From Lutimonas zeaxanthinifaciens (GTDB lineage Bacteria > Bacteroidota > Bacteroidia > Flavobacteriales > Flavobacteriaceae), in assembly GCF_030503675.1 (NCBI RefSeq), contig NZ_CP129964.1, forward strand, positions 1,178,001 to 1,242,000: a DNA stretch of 64,000 nt, read 5' to 3'. Below are positions 43,159 through 53,076 of the stretch, piece by piece. Both the position numbers and the translations under genes were made by a program. The notes under the pieces were generated by a model, which made no database searches, was not told where the DNA came from, and worked only from the letters and a program-made list of their open reading frames with translations. Position 1 is the first letter of the stretch; every line of letters begins with the position of its first letter.

Positions 43159-45390
43159 ATGGAAGCTACACCAAAAAATGGTATTCAGGGATTAGTTGAA
43201 AACTGGAAAAGCGATTTAATCGCTGCGGTGAGTGTCGCACTTATTGCTCTTCCTCTTTCATTAGGTATTGCTTTAGCAGCAGGAGCACCTGCTATGGCAG
43301 GTATCTTTTCAGCAATTGTTGGTGGTTTGGTCACCACTTTTTACAGGGGCGGTCACATATCAGTCAACGGGCCTGCTAAAGGGGTCATCGGAGTCATACT
43401 TATGGGTATTGCATTGATGGATGATGGGTCGGGCCAGGCGTTTAATTACGTTTTGGCAGCTATTGTTGTTTCAGGTGCGATTCAAATGGTATTGGGGCTT
43501 TTGAAACTAGGTCGATTGGCCGACATATTCCATACTTCAGTGATTCATGGTATTTTAGCAGCTATAGGAATTATCATTTTTGCAAAGCAGATCCATGTTG
43601 CCATGGGAACTCAATCAGATAGTCCGAGCATTGTACAGAACCTGATTGATGCCGTAAAATTCTTACCTGACGCAAATCCTTTTGTGTTGATAATTTCTTT
43701 GACAGGATTACTTTTGTTGTTGTTTCATTCTAAAATTAGTTACCGCTTTTTTCATCTTTTACCGGCACCAATATGGGTCATAGCCCTTTCTATTCCATTT
43801 GTCTATGCCTTCAATTTTTTTGACGAACGAACACTTTCATTCCTGGGAAAGGCATATGAAGTAGGTCCTCAATTATTGTTGGATATGCCTGATACCATCA
43901 GGGATTCGATCATGCATCCCAACTTTGCTAAAATTAATACACTTGCTTTCTGGACAACCGTGTTTTCTATATTGATCATAACAAGTATTGAATCATTGGC
44001 TATTGCAAAAGCAGTTGACAAAATAGATCCCTACAGACGGAAGACAGATTTGAATAAAGATCTAACAGGTATTGGATTGAGTACTATGGTAGCCGGTTTA
44101 ATCGGAGGTATGCCCATTATTGCCGTGATTATTCGAAGTACTGTAAATATCCATAACGGTGCGAAAACAAAATGGTCAAATCTCTATCAGGGACTTTTAT
44201 TACTTCTTTTTATAGTGGTTTTGAGCCCTGTAATGAGACAAGTGCCGCTTTGTGCATTTGCAATTTTACTGGTTTATACCGGTTTTAAACTGGCTTCTCC
44301 ATCAGTCTTTAAGCAAGCCTATAATCACGGAACAGAACAACTCGTATTCTTTATAGGGACTATGGTTTTAACCCTGTATACGAATTTACTGGTAGGTTTA
44401 CTCGGTGGATTATTATTGGTATTGCTGACGCATATGTTATTGGCTAGACTGTCAATTCCTGAATTTTTTAAAATGGTGTATAGTTCACGTACCAAATTGT
44501 TGAAGAGGCCTGATGGAACTTTCGATCTGAAAATTAGAGGGATTGCAAATTTTTTGGGCATTTTGAAAGTTGAGAAACTTGCGATGCAAATTCCGGCAGG
44601 GGCGGATGTCAATATTGATTTGTCAGAAACACGAATGGTAGGGATGACCTATATGGATTTTTTGGCGGAATATTTAAAAACACAAAGAGCGACAGGAGGT
44701 GAGGTCTTTATCACCGGCTTGGATTCGCATGTTTCATCATCTACTTATAACAGAGCCTTAAAAATTAGTTTGGTCAGTTCTGTGGCTAAATTATCTCCAA
44801 GGCAGAAACGATTGCGAAATTTGGCAACTGAGAAAAATTATCAATACACGAGTCAGGTTGATTGGAATACGATCTATCTAAAAAAGTTTCACTTTTTTGA
44901 AATCAGACCTATTGAGCGCAAATACAATTGTCTCAGAGGAACATTTAAAGATCTTGATATATCGTGGGAAATTGCCGATGTGACCTTCAATGAAGGCCAG
45001 GCATTTACGGCTGAGACCTTTAACACGACCTTAATGGTCCTGAAATTGAATAAAAAAATACCTGTTTTCACCATGGAAAAAGAAGGGATGTTGGAAAAAT
45101 TATTTGACCGGGTGATCGCTTTTACGGGTTATAAAGACATTGATTTTAAAATGTATCCCGATTTTTCGAAAAAGTTCTTGCTTATGGGGAATAATGAGTC
45201 TGAGATCCGGTCATTTTTTACCGAGGAAATCATTCGCTTTTTCGAGAATCATCAGATTTATCATTTGGAAAGCAATGGCGAGGCACTTGTTATTTTTGAT
45301 AAAATCAAATTAGCACGGACGGATGAAACCATTGCATTTATCGATTATGGCAGAGAATTAGCCTCGCTTATTGGTACAAAATCAGGGTAA
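43159..45390 (+). CDS. SulP family anion transporter with extra C-terminal domain
   Basis: A 743-residue protein. Residues ~15-440 have the SulP membrane domain (LIAAVSVALIALPLSLGIALAAGAPAMAGIFSA, GPAKGVIGVI). A STAS-type region lies near 460-560 (ILKVEKLAMQI...VNIDLSETRMVGMTYMDFL). About 180 further residues (FFEIRPIERKY to the end) exceed the usual family length and I cannot name them. Members carry sulfate or bicarbonate. Confidence 0.85.
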   Translation: MEATPKNGIQGLVENWKSDLIAAVSVALIALPLSLGIALAAGAPAMAGIFSAIVGGLVTTFYRGGHISVNGPAKGVIGVILMGIALMDDGSGQAFNYVLAAIVVSGAIQMVLGLLKLGRLADIFHTSVIHGILAAIGIIIFAKQIHVAMGTQSDSPSIVQNLIDAVKFLPDANPFVLIISLTGLLLLLFHSKISYRFFHLLPAPIWVIALSIPFVYAFNFFDERTLSFLGKAYEVGPQLLLDMPDTIRDSIMHPNFAKINTLAFWTTVFSILIITSIESLAIAKAVDKIDPYRRKTDLNKDLTGIGLSTMVAGLIGGMPIIAVIIRSTVNIHNGAKTKWSNLYQGLLLLLFIVVLSPVMRQVPLCAFAILLVYTGFKLASPSVFKQAYNHGTEQLVFFIGTMVLTLYTNLLVGLLGGLLLVLLTHMLLARLSIPEFFKMVYSSRTKLLKRPDGTFDLKIRGIANFLGILKVEKLAMQIPAGADVNIDLSETRMVGMTYMDFLAEYLKTQRATGGEVFITGLDSHVSSSTYNRALKISLVSSVAKLSPRQKRLRNLATEKNYQYTSQVDWNTIYLKKFHFFEIRPIERKYNCLRGTFKDLDISWEIADVTFNEGQAFTAETFNTTLMVLKLNKKIPVFTMEKEGMLEKLFDRVIAFTGYKDIDFKMYPDFSKKFLLMGNNESEIRSFFTEEIIRFFENHQIYHLESNGEALVIFDKIKLARTDETIAFIDYGRELASLIGTKSG

Positions 45391-45393
45391 AAT

Positions 45394-45450
45394 TGGGTCC
45401 ATTATTATTTTACTGAGTTAGCAGATATTAGATGGATTCATGAAAAATAA
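45394..45450 (+). pseudogene. C-terminal remnant of a PEMT/ICMT-like methyltransferase gene
   Basis: Nineteen codons read WVHYYFTELADIRWIHEK plus stop. The intact gene at 53976 ends with the same string save four changes, and the DNA is also nearly identical there (54594-54650). It has no start. A leftover of a duplicated gene, 9 kb from its relative. Confidence 0.7.
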
Positions 45451-45522
45451 TACATGCTTGTTAAACCAGGAAGCAAAGTAGTAGAAGCTATGAATCAGGA
45501 TTAACGATCAAACAACAATAGT

Positions 45523-45954
45523 ATGAAAATATCAACATTCCTAACCTTTGTAGGTGATCAATGTGGCAAGGCCAAAGAAGCGCTAAATCTTTATACATCC
45601 ATCTTTCCGAATTCAGAAATTAAAAGTATAACGCATTATGCTGAGGGAGAAGTGGGTGGCACACCCGAGCTCATTAAATATGGGGTATTTACATTAAACG
45701 GGATTGAATACATGGTTTCAGAAAGTAATTATAATCATGCGTGGTCATTTTCACCGGCAGTCTCACTATATATAAATGACCATTCTGACGATATGATCAA
45801 ATCAATTTTTGAGAAACTTTCTTCAAATGGAGGCCAAATCATGGTGCCTCTTGATGATTATAAGGGTGAAGGAGATTATGGATTTGGAAAGAAATTTGGA
45901 TGGTGTCAGGACAAATACGGGATTTCCTGGCAATTTGTACTTTCTGATGAATGA
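45523..45954 (+). CDS. PhnB-like VOC family protein
   Basis: A 143-residue protein of the PhnB/3-demethylubiquinone-methyltransferase-like VOC group. It has the opening FLTFVGDQCGKAKEALNLYTSIF, middle MVSESNYNHAWSFSPAVSLYI and end YGFGKKFGWCQDKYGISWQF. Vicinal-oxygen-chelate fold; substrate unknown. Confidence 0.8.
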   Translation: MKISTFLTFVGDQCGKAKEALNLYTSIFPNSEIKSITHYAEGEVGGTPELIKYGVFTLNGIEYMVSESNYNHAWSFSPAVSLYINDHSDDMIKSIFEKLSSNGGQIMVPLDDYKGEGDYGFGKKFGWCQDKYGISWQFVLSDE

Positions 45955-46031
45955 AAGGGAGATAGGGAGTTATAAAATGAGGAGCCTGCTATCTGTCGAT
46001 ATGGTAAAACAAATAAAAATAAACCAGAGAA

Positions 46032-46124
46032 TTTGATCATCAGAAGAGATAATAAGAAGGATTTTAAAGAAGTTTTTGAGGTATACAAAGTCCATTTTCC
46101 TTATAAAGAGATCCTACAGTTTTG
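46032..46124 (+). pseudogene. N-terminal remnant of a GNAT acetyltransferase
   Basis: The frame reads LIIRRDNKKDFKEVFEVYKVHF, then stops after 30 codons. It resembles the start of the intact GNAT at 60146 (TIRQETSKDYKDVFYLIEKAF). No acetyl-CoA-binding part follows. Confidence 0.5.
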
Positions 46125-46202
46125 ACATTAAAATAGGGCATTCCGCATAGATGACGTAAAGATGTCATAAGCATGCCACCATCAATGTCATGGCAAACAA
46201 AT

Positions 46203-46210
46203 TACTTTTG
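46203..46210 (+). promoter_or_regulatory. Bacteroidota -7 promoter element (TACTTTTG)
   Basis: TACTTTTG fits TAnnTTTG, 21 bases upstream of the membrane-protein/XRE operon. Upstream, ATGTCAT occurs twice, and TGCCA..TGGCA forms a loose palindrome, a possible regulator site. Confidence 0.4.
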
Positions 46211-46230
46211 TCATAAATAATCAGACATTG

Positions 46231-46713
46231 ATGGAAAAACAAATGAATACTCAGAACACACTTTTTGAAGAAGCACTGAATCTTGTAAAAACACCAATAA
46301 TAATTGCACTTGTTCTTACTCCGGTTCGATATATACTAGAATTAATTGGACTACCTGAAAAGTTCATTTTTATAATTGGGTTGCTATGGTTAACCATCGG
46401 TATTTCCGTTTATTGGGGTATAAGATTTCATAACAAAAAACGTTTTTTAACCTTACTTTTACTAAGCTTGGTAATTTATTCTCCAATTTCCAGATTTCCG
46501 GTTGCCTTGGCTTGGTGGATTGATACAAAGTGGCAATTAGGTACACATTACGGACTTTACTTTGACAACTTTGGACAGGCAGTACTGAATCAAGTTGTTT
46601 ACGGATCACTCATTCAAATATTACCTGGATTCTTGACAGGTTCAATTACCTTTGCTATTTTACAACACAGACAGACTCTTAAAATAAAAAGCCGCATTAC
46701 AAATAATGGATAA
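46231..46713 (+). CDS. Small integral membrane protein (unrecognised)
   Basis: About 160 residues from the ATG at 46231. Four hydrophobic segments (near 20-40, 45-62, 70-90 and 125-150). I do not recognise a family. It overlaps the next gene by 8 bases, so it is translated together with the XRE regulator. A membrane partner of a regulator is a frequent arrangement. Confidence 0.55.
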   Translation: MEKQMNTQNTLFEEALNLVKTPIIIALVLTPVRYILELIGLPEKFIFIIGLLWLTIGISVYWGIRFHNKKRFLTLLLLSLVIYSPISRFPVALAWWIDTKWQLGTHYGLYFDNFGQAVLNQVVYGSLIQILPGFLTGSITFAILQHRQTLKIKSRITNNG

Positions 46714-47281
46714 CAGTCAATTAGCCATAAGAATAAAAGAATTAAGAAGCCAAAAAGGTATGTCCCAAGAATTTCTCGCGGAGGAATCGGGTTTAAGTTT
46801 AAGAACTATTCAGCGAGTTGAAAAGGGAGAATCAAATCCAACAGGTGATTCACTTAAAAGACTGGCAAATGCCTTAAATATCACCCCGGATGACCTCTTG
46901 GATTGGGCCATTAGGGAAGACAAAAAATATTTGACATATCTCAATCTTTCTGCACTGACCTTTCTATTCTTTCCGTTATTAGGAATTTTAATTCCTTTTA
47001 TGATTTGGACAGCGAAAAGAGGTAAGATTAAAAACATTGATAAATTAGGGAAGGATTTAATCAACTATCAAATTACATGGACAATACTGCTATTTCTCAT
47101 TCTTGTTTTGTTGTTAGCTATATCAAGAACAGGACTAATTGAAAGTATAACTTTGAGTACTTTTTTCATTGTAATTGCTCTTTTGTATTTGATCAATGTG
47201 ATTTCAATATGGGTAAATACCATCCGAATTAGCAATGAAAAAAATGTTGTTTATAGTCCTCAAATTAGATTCTTGAAATAA
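46706..47281 (+). CDS. XRE-type regulator with C-terminal membrane helices
   Basis: A 191-residue protein. Residues 5-65 form a Cro/C1-type helix-turn-helix (IRIKELRSQKGMSQEFLAEESGLSLRTIQRVEKG). The rest has four membrane helices (DUF4870-like arrangement, FFPLLGILIPFMIWTAKR). Such membrane-bound XRE proteins probably sense envelope signals. Overlaps the preceding gene. Confidence 0.75.
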   Translation: MDNSQLAIRIKELRSQKGMSQEFLAEESGLSLRTIQRVEKGESNPTGDSLKRLANALNITPDDLLDWAIREDKKYLTYLNLSALTFLFFPLLGILIPFMIWTAKRGKIKNIDKLGKDLINYQITWTILLFLILVLLLAISRTGLIESITLSTFFIVIALLYLINVISIWVNTIRISNEKNVVYSPQIRFLK

Positions 47282-47340
47282 TACAAGGTTACTGTAACAT
47301 TTGATTTGGATAACGATCTTTTAAAGAAACAAGAGGTCTA

Positions 47341-48705
47341 ATGATCAATAATACAGTTCACTTATTTGTTGCTTTAATTCTAATAAGCGTTTCATCTTGT
47401 AAAGAAGATAAGGCTAACAAGTATCAGTTAGTCATAGCCAATGCTTCCCTGTTCAATACGAAAACACTCCAGGTAGAGGGAAATAAAACTGTATTTATCA
47501 AAAATGGTTTCATTGCCAAAATTGCCGATTCCAAATCATCAGATATTTCACTAAAAAATACGATAAACGCCAATGAACGTCTTCTGACCCCGGCTTTTAT
47601 CGATGTGCATAATCATCTGAATTTTGTTTTAGGGGATACTGTAGAAATAACTAATCCCAAGGAATTTGAAACAGCCAGGAGACTATTAACAGAGCAATAT
47701 ATACCTTATGGGGTGACTGTTGTGCGTTCTGCAGGAGGCAGAGAAGCCCATATACCCATGCAGCAGTCGTGGATGAAAACTAATCCTGAATATGTTGACT
47801 ATTACCCTACAGGGGGGGCTTTGGTTTCAATGGACACAAAGTTTTATAACCATGTTTATGTGGGTGACAGTACTGAGGTGGTCAGGAAAATAAGAGAATA
47901 TTATAAGTTTGGGATGAAGCATATCAAGGTTTATAGTTTGATAGGCGAACCAGAAATGACAGCGGCCGTTGAAGTAGCTAAAGAGTTGGATATGAACATC
48001 TTTGGGCACATTGAGAATCAGATAATTTCGATTGAAGCTGCGTGTAAACTGGGCCTGATAAATTTTGAACATGCCAAAACCTTATTTTTGGAAGTCATCA
48101 AAGAGTATGAAAAAGCTTCCATGGATTTGTCACAACTCCCCCCCGATGACCACGAAAATTGGCGCTACAGAGAATATGAAATATTTAATTTTATAGGTGC
48201 TGACAGTCCTTCAATACTAAAATTAATAGCCTTATTCAAAGAAAATAAGGTCTCCGTTACACCTACCATTCATCTTTACGCCCATCCAATTGGAATTACG
48301 AATGATGCCTTACAATTATCCTTGCATAAAGAGGATCAATTAAGCTGGTCGCCAGTACAATTTGACCGGGCCAAAGAGGGCTATGAGGAACTCGCCACTT
48401 TAATATAGATGCTTCACAAAAACGGGATAATACTGAATACAGGGTCGGATACCTATGAGCCGGGTAAAGCAATACTTTCTGAAATGTTGTTATTTAACGA
48501 ATTGGGCATCCCGATGAATGAAGTTTTGAAAATCACTTCATTAAACAGTGCGAGGTCCATGAATATGGACATAAGTTATGGTTCCATTGAAGTAGGAAAA
48601 AAAGCTCAACTCATATTATTTGATGAGAACCCGTTGTTGGAACCTTTGAATTTATTGTCAAAAAAGACAGTAATTAAAGATGGTTATATCTGGAAAAAAA
48701 AATGA
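47341..48705 (+). pseudogene. Metal-dependent amidohydrolase lipoprotein interrupted by a stop codon
   Basis: The frame runs from 47341 through an in-frame TAG at 48406-48408 straight on to 48705, with no shift. Part 1 has lipobox VSSC, the HxH motif DVHNHLNF, and FEHAKTL. Part 2 has ILNTGSDTYEPG, the metal-Asp motif, and a closing AQLILFDENPL...KDGYIWKK. Together this is a normal ~450-residue imidazolonepropionase-like amidohydrolase. The TAG sits where GAG (Glu) would fit. Confidence 0.75.
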
Positions 48706-48886
48706 TTTGATATAATGACTGCAAATCTATTTACATTGATGAATATGATATGCCTGGACAGCAATTGAGTTTGAGTCAGGTTTTTTTTGGAACTCCTGTC
48801 GATTTCTTATCTTTAGGTTACGGTGGTAAAATACGAAGCCATTTTCTCAACGCCTCATGTAGAAATCGAAAGCCTCATTAAATAGA

Positions 48887-49564
48887 ATGAAAATTAAAGA
48901 ACTAAAAATACGCACTCCAAACCTTGAGAGGCAAATTCTTTTTTACTCTGACAAAATAGGCTTGGAGTTACTTTTTAGATCTGAATATGAAGCTGTATTT
49001 CTGGTTGGTAAATCTAAGCTTAAATTGGTTAAAAGTAAAGAATCATTGCCATATCATTTTGCCATTAATATTCCTTTTAATAAGGAGAATGAAGCCTTGA
49101 AGTGGCTAAAAGAAAGAGTAGAAATTCTCAGAGATGGGAAAAATGAAATTCAAGATTTTAGGTTTTGGAACGCCAAAGCCATGTACTTTTATGATTTGGA
49201 TAAAAACATTGTTGAATTTATTGCGAGAAGGAATCTGAAAAATGAAAGCCAGGCAGATTTTGATGTTGCTTCACTTTTAGAAATTTCTGAAATCGGAATG
49301 CCTGTAAATGATATAGGGGTCGCATTTAATAAATTGAATGAAATATCAAATCTAGAACAATTTGATGGCGGACTTGAAAGGTTTTGCGCCATAGGTGATG
49401 AAAATGGTTTATTCATCTGTATTAATAAAAACAAAAAGGATTGGTATCCAACAGGGGATAAGGCACATTCATCTGAATTTGAAATTGAGTTTGAGCATAA
49501 CAACCGGGAATTTGCGGTAAAATTTATTAATGGAGATCTAAGAAAAGTCGATAAAATAGATTAA
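48887..49564 (+). CDS. Double VOC/glyoxalase-like protein
   Basis: A 225-residue protein with two VOC modules: residues 1-115 (LKIRTPNLERQILFYSDKIGLELLF, YFYDLDKNIVEFIARR) and a shorter second (130-225, SEIGMPVNDIGVAFNKL). Typical of glyoxalase-like dioxygenase relatives. Substrate unknown. Confidence 0.7.
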   Translation: MKIKELKIRTPNLERQILFYSDKIGLELLFRSEYEAVFLVGKSKLKLVKSKESLPYHFAINIPFNKENEALKWLKERVEILRDGKNEIQDFRFWNAKAMYFYDLDKNIVEFIARRNLKNESQADFDVASLLEISEIGMPVNDIGVAFNKLNEISNLEQFDGGLERFCAIGDENGLFICINKNKKDWYPTGDKAHSSEFEIEFEHNNREFAVKFINGDLRKVDKID

Positions 49565-49595
49565 AAATGCGGTAATTTGTATTTTATTAAGAACC

Positions 49596-50087
49596 TTGGA
49601 ACTGATCAAACAAGTGAATAGAAGAAAGATATATTTTTTTTGTGCCCTGATTTTAACTTTAAGTGTAATTCTGCTACTGATTTCTGGTTCTTCTATACTT
49701 ACAACAGCTTTGGATCGTAATAGAACAATTCCTTTTGGGACTTTGATAACGTGGACTGGAATGATCTCATTCCCATTAACGATATACTGGGGCATAAAAG
49801 AGATGAGAAGGCCATCGAGAAAGCTGACCAAAATGCTCTCCGTATTCCTTAAAATCATGATCTTATTAGGAATTCTTTGGGTTCCAATATCATATTTACT
49901 AGCGGGTAATCTTTCATTCTCATTTTCTGAAAAAGAAACATTTCAGGGTGGACAAGATGCTATGAGATGGTTTTGGCGTTTGAGCTATGGAATTGGAGTT
50001 GGAACTATTCTAATCATAATTGCCTATTGGATTTCATTATTATCAAAAAGAAATAGACCAGGTTCCGGCAATTTAAACACAAATTAA
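49596..50087 (+). CDS. Hypothetical membrane protein
   Basis: About 163 residues with four hydrophobic segments (near 12-32, 45-65, 80-105 and 130-152). No recognisable family. The start is uncertain: TTG at 49596 or GTG at 49614; no ATG is near. Confidence 0.45.
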   Translation: MELIKQVNRRKIYFFCALILTLSVILLLISGSSILTTALDRNRTIPFGTLITWTGMISFPLTIYWGIKEMRRPSRKLTKMLSVFLKIMILLGILWVPISYLLAGNLSFSFSEKETFQGGQDAMRWFWRLSYGIGVGTILIIIAYWISLLSKRNRPGSGNLNTN

Positions 50088-50171
50088 TTTAGGAAGATTT
50101 TCAGACTAAACGTCCAATAAACATTTTGTTACCAAACACATTTATTTGCTGTCAAAAGCAAACAATAGATC

Positions 50172-50867
50172 TTATTTTAATAATTGATCAACATTTCGCT
50201 TGTATAGTTTCCCAATGGGAATCAGGTGTCCTTCAATAAATATCCTGTTACCCTCAATACTTTTGATATATTTTGGAGCAACCACAAATGATTTATGAAC
50301 TTGTAAAAAATCTTCATTTGGCAACATTTCCAAAACAGCTGATAATTTTTCTCGAATGGTAATTGTTTCAATTTTCGTTACGACTTTCGTATAATTCCCT
50401 GATGCTTCGATATATAAAATAGTATCAATTTCTACCTGGAAATACTTTTTGTTGCTCTTTAGAAAAATACGTTTGGAAATTGTATTTGTTTGTGATGAGT
50501 TCGGAAGGTAGGATTGTACAGAACTAAATGTTTTATTGATTGCTTTTAAGAAACGCTCAAATCCAAATGGTTTTAACAAATAATCTGAAATATTAAGTTC
50601 ATAACCTTCAAGGGCAAATTCTTTATAAGCAGTTGTTACGATTACTTTTGGTGGATTTTTTAATGTTTTTAAAAATTCAAAACCTTTGAGTTTTGGCATA
50701 TTTAAGTCCAAAAAAATCAAATCAACTTCATTTTTATTCAAATATTCAAAAGCTTCCAACCCGTCATAGCAACTTTTCATCAACTTCATATCCGGTAATA
50801 AATCACAATAACCTTTGATTATATCATGGGCTATGTATTCATCATCAATAATTAAATAGCTAATCAT
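50172..50867 (-). CDS. LytTR-type response regulator
   Basis: A 231-residue protein. The receiver domain (1-120) has phospho-acceptor Asp54 in IFLDLNMP. A LytTR DNA-binding domain occupies ~130-231 (FLKSNKKYFQVEIDTILYIEASGNY, FLQVHKSFVV). It overlaps its kinase gene by 4 bases, the usual paired arrangement. The pair is read leftward against the rest of the window. Confidence 0.9.
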   Translation of the reverse strand: MISYLIIDDEYIAHDIIKGYCDLLPDMKLMKSCYDGLEAFEYLNKNEVDLIFLDLNMPKLKGFEFLKTLKNPPKVIVTTAYKEFALEGYELNISDYLLKPFGFERFLKAINKTFSSVQSYLPNSSQTNTISKRIFLKSNKKYFQVEIDTILYIEASGNYTKVVTKIETITIREKLSAVLEMLPNEDFLQVHKSFVVAPKYIKSIEGNRIFIEGHLIPIGKLYKRNVDQLLK

Positions 50868-51682
50868 AATTGATCTAAAATTAATGTCGCTTTATAAACG
50901 TTATCTCTTACCGAAAATGATAATTTGTGTTTATTGGGATAAACCAATCCTAACCTCCGCTTTAGGTTTTTTAAGCCAATTCCGGAATCCTCAACACTTT
51001 CAGAATCATCAAAATTATTTTCGATGTCAAATTGAATCTTATTTTCAAAGGTAACAATGTTAATATGGACAAAAGAACGCTCCCTTAATTTTTCTACCCC
51101 GTGCTTAAAAGCATTTTCAACAAGTATAATGAACAACAGAGGCATCACTTTACAATTTTTTTCAATGTCAGTGTTGAATTCAACATCAACATCTTTATGA
51201 TAACGCATTTTGTGGAGGCCGACATAATTTTTTAAATAGTCCACCTCATCATTAAGCTCCACTAAATCCTTTTCCCCTTCATAAATACTATAGCGCATCA
51301 GATCTGATAATTTAAGGATCAAGTCTTGAGCCTTTTTAGGATCTTTATCCACCAAACCATACAAATTGTTCAAGGTATTAAAAAAGAAATGAGGGTTTAC
51401 CTGACTTTTTAAATGCTGTAATTCTGCTTTCGAAATTTCACTTTTTAATCTAAAGAAAGAAACGACTTGTTTTGTGAACCAGAAAATACCCAAAATCATG
51501 AGTAATGCATAGTACAAAAGAATTAAAACAACAATTGAAGTAGGGTAGCCTTCTAAAAAGACAACAGACTCCTTATCGGTTTTGATTAATTCAAAAACAG
51601 TAATAACAATTGGAAATAAAGCAATCACTGCTCCAACACCAATAATTACCGACCATTTTCTCTTGCTCATGTTCAATATCAT
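50864..51682 (-). CDS. LytS/YehU-like sensor histidine kinase
   Basis: A 272-residue protein with two membrane helices (11-33 and 48-70). The His_kinase domain has the phospho-acceptor His98 in QVNPHFFFNTLNNL. The ATPase part has N-box LILVENAFKHGVEKL and GIGLKNLKRRL. Partner of the LytTR regulator. Confidence 0.9.
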   Translation of the reverse strand: MILNMSKRKWSVIIGVGAVIALFPIVITVFELIKTDKESVVFLEGYPTSIVVLILLYYALLMILGIFWFTKQVVSFFRLKSEISKAELQHLKSQVNPHFFFNTLNNLYGLVDKDPKKAQDLILKLSDLMRYSIYEGEKDLVELNDEVDYLKNYVGLHKMRYHKDVDVEFNTDIEKNCKVMPLLFIILVENAFKHGVEKLRERSFVHINIVTFENKIQFDIENNFDDSESVEDSGIGLKNLKRRLGLVYPNKHKLSFSVRDNVYKATLILDQL

Positions 51683-51891
51683 CTGGTAAAACTAAGCCGA
51701 ATAATTGTCATGACAAAAGAAGTTGATAAACACCCCGAGTACAGTGTTGAACGTCTTCTATAAAGGGATAAACTCATTTTATAAACACAAGGGAGATTTA
51801 TATCACCTCTGCATGGCTGTGTATCCCACATAATAGGCCGGCTCCCGCGATGAAAGTATTATTGCACCAAAAATCTTAAAACTCTACTTAA

Positions 51892-53064
51892 ATGAAAAAA
51901 AGAATTGTAAGATACTTAAAGCATATTTTGGGAACAATCATAAGCTTGCTGCTTATCGGGGTGGTGATCATCATCTCTATAAATGGAAGTTTCGAATACG
52001 GAAATGACCCGCAAGCAATAAACTTAAACAGAGAAGGCCCTTATGTGTTTTATGAATCGGATAGTAGTTTACATGTCAATTACATCAGAGGAAACAAGAC
52101 AGATGGTTTCTATCTTGACAAGACCGAATACCACACGAATGATGAAATTTTAGCAAACTGCTACTTCCCGCTTGATTCTTCAAGCTTTAATTTCACGATA
52201 CAATCTGAAATAACTATTCCAGAGGCTATTTATGAAGATCAGCAACCCGTATTAGCCATTTCGGATATTGAAAGCGGCTATAAAACATTTCGGGATTTTC
52301 TAATCGCTAATAAGGTAATCGATGAAAACCTGGAATGGATATTTGGTAAAGGCCACCTGGTTCTGGTTGGTGATTTTGTTGACCGAGGCTTTTCGACAAC
52401 TCAAGTTTTATGGTTTATCTACAGGCTGGAGCAGGAAGCCCGAAAAAAAGGCGGACATGTGCATTTTATCATAGGAAATCATGAATTATACAATATGCAG
52501 GGTAAATTCAAATCCGCTTCCTACAAGTATTATGGGGTTGCATCAATTCTGGGAAAACAACATCACGATTTATACAATAAAAATTCATTTATAGGGAAAT
52601 GGATGGCCTCCAAAAACACACTGGAACTTATTAATGGGAATTTGTTTGCCCATGGCGGATTACACCCTGATTTTGAAAATTACAGCATTACAATTGATCA
52701 GGTCAACCAGATCAACAGGGAAAATTATGATCAGTCTTACTTTCCTAAACCTAAAGAATCGGTTGAACAATTAATTCTTTCCAACAAGAAGGGGATTTGC
52801 TGGTACAGAGGATATTTTAAAGATGATTTGTCTCAGGAAGAGGTCGAAAAAGGAATTAATAAGTTTAATGCCAGGGCCATTGTGGTTGGGCATACCTTAC
52901 AGCGGTTGGTTAAGAAATTATACGAGGGGAAGGTGTTTGCAATTGATGTGAAACATCCTAAAGATTACAATAAAAACTGGCCTGCTAAAAAGTCAGAAGG
53001 TTTACTCATAAGTAAAGGTAAATATTACAGAGTATTTGCTGATGGAGAACTATTAGAATTATAA
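51892..53064 (+). CDS. Membrane-anchored metallophosphatase (PPP-like)
   Basis: A 390-residue protein with one N-terminal membrane helix (~8-30). Metal motifs: GDFVDRG, IIGNHE, AHGG and GHT. The first motif reads AISDIES where most phosphatases have D-x-H, so one metal-binding His is replaced. The other ligands are intact. Possible phosphodiesterase or phosphatase at the membrane. Confidence 0.75.
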   Translation: MKKRIVRYLKHILGTIISLLLIGVVIIISINGSFEYGNDPQAINLNREGPYVFYESDSSLHVNYIRGNKTDGFYLDKTEYHTNDEILANCYFPLDSSSFNFTIQSEITIPEAIYEDQQPVLAISDIESGYKTFRDFLIANKVIDENLEWIFGKGHLVLVGDFVDRGFSTTQVLWFIYRLEQEARKKGGHVHFIIGNHELYNMQGKFKSASYKYYGVASILGKQHHDLYNKNSFIGKWMASKNTLELINGNLFAHGGLHPDFENYSITIDQVNQINRENYDQSYFPKPKESVEQLILSNKKGICWYRGYFKDDLSQEEVEKGINKFNARAIVVGHTLQRLVKKLYEGKVFAIDVKHPKDYNKNWPAKKSEGLLISKGKYYRVFADGELLEL

Positions 53065-53076
53065 ACAAATACGAAA

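Noticed and set aside
41225-48408. TAG/TGA recoding (alternative genetic code or selenocysteine)
   Set aside because: Most genes in the window end normally at TAG or TGA, no SECIS-like element is evident, and the lesions include an unrelated frameshift. Mutation or assembly error is simpler.
50172-51682. LytTR/LytS pair as part of the cassette array
   Set aside because: Read leftward, no sites on either side, and a standard chromosomal two-component arrangement.
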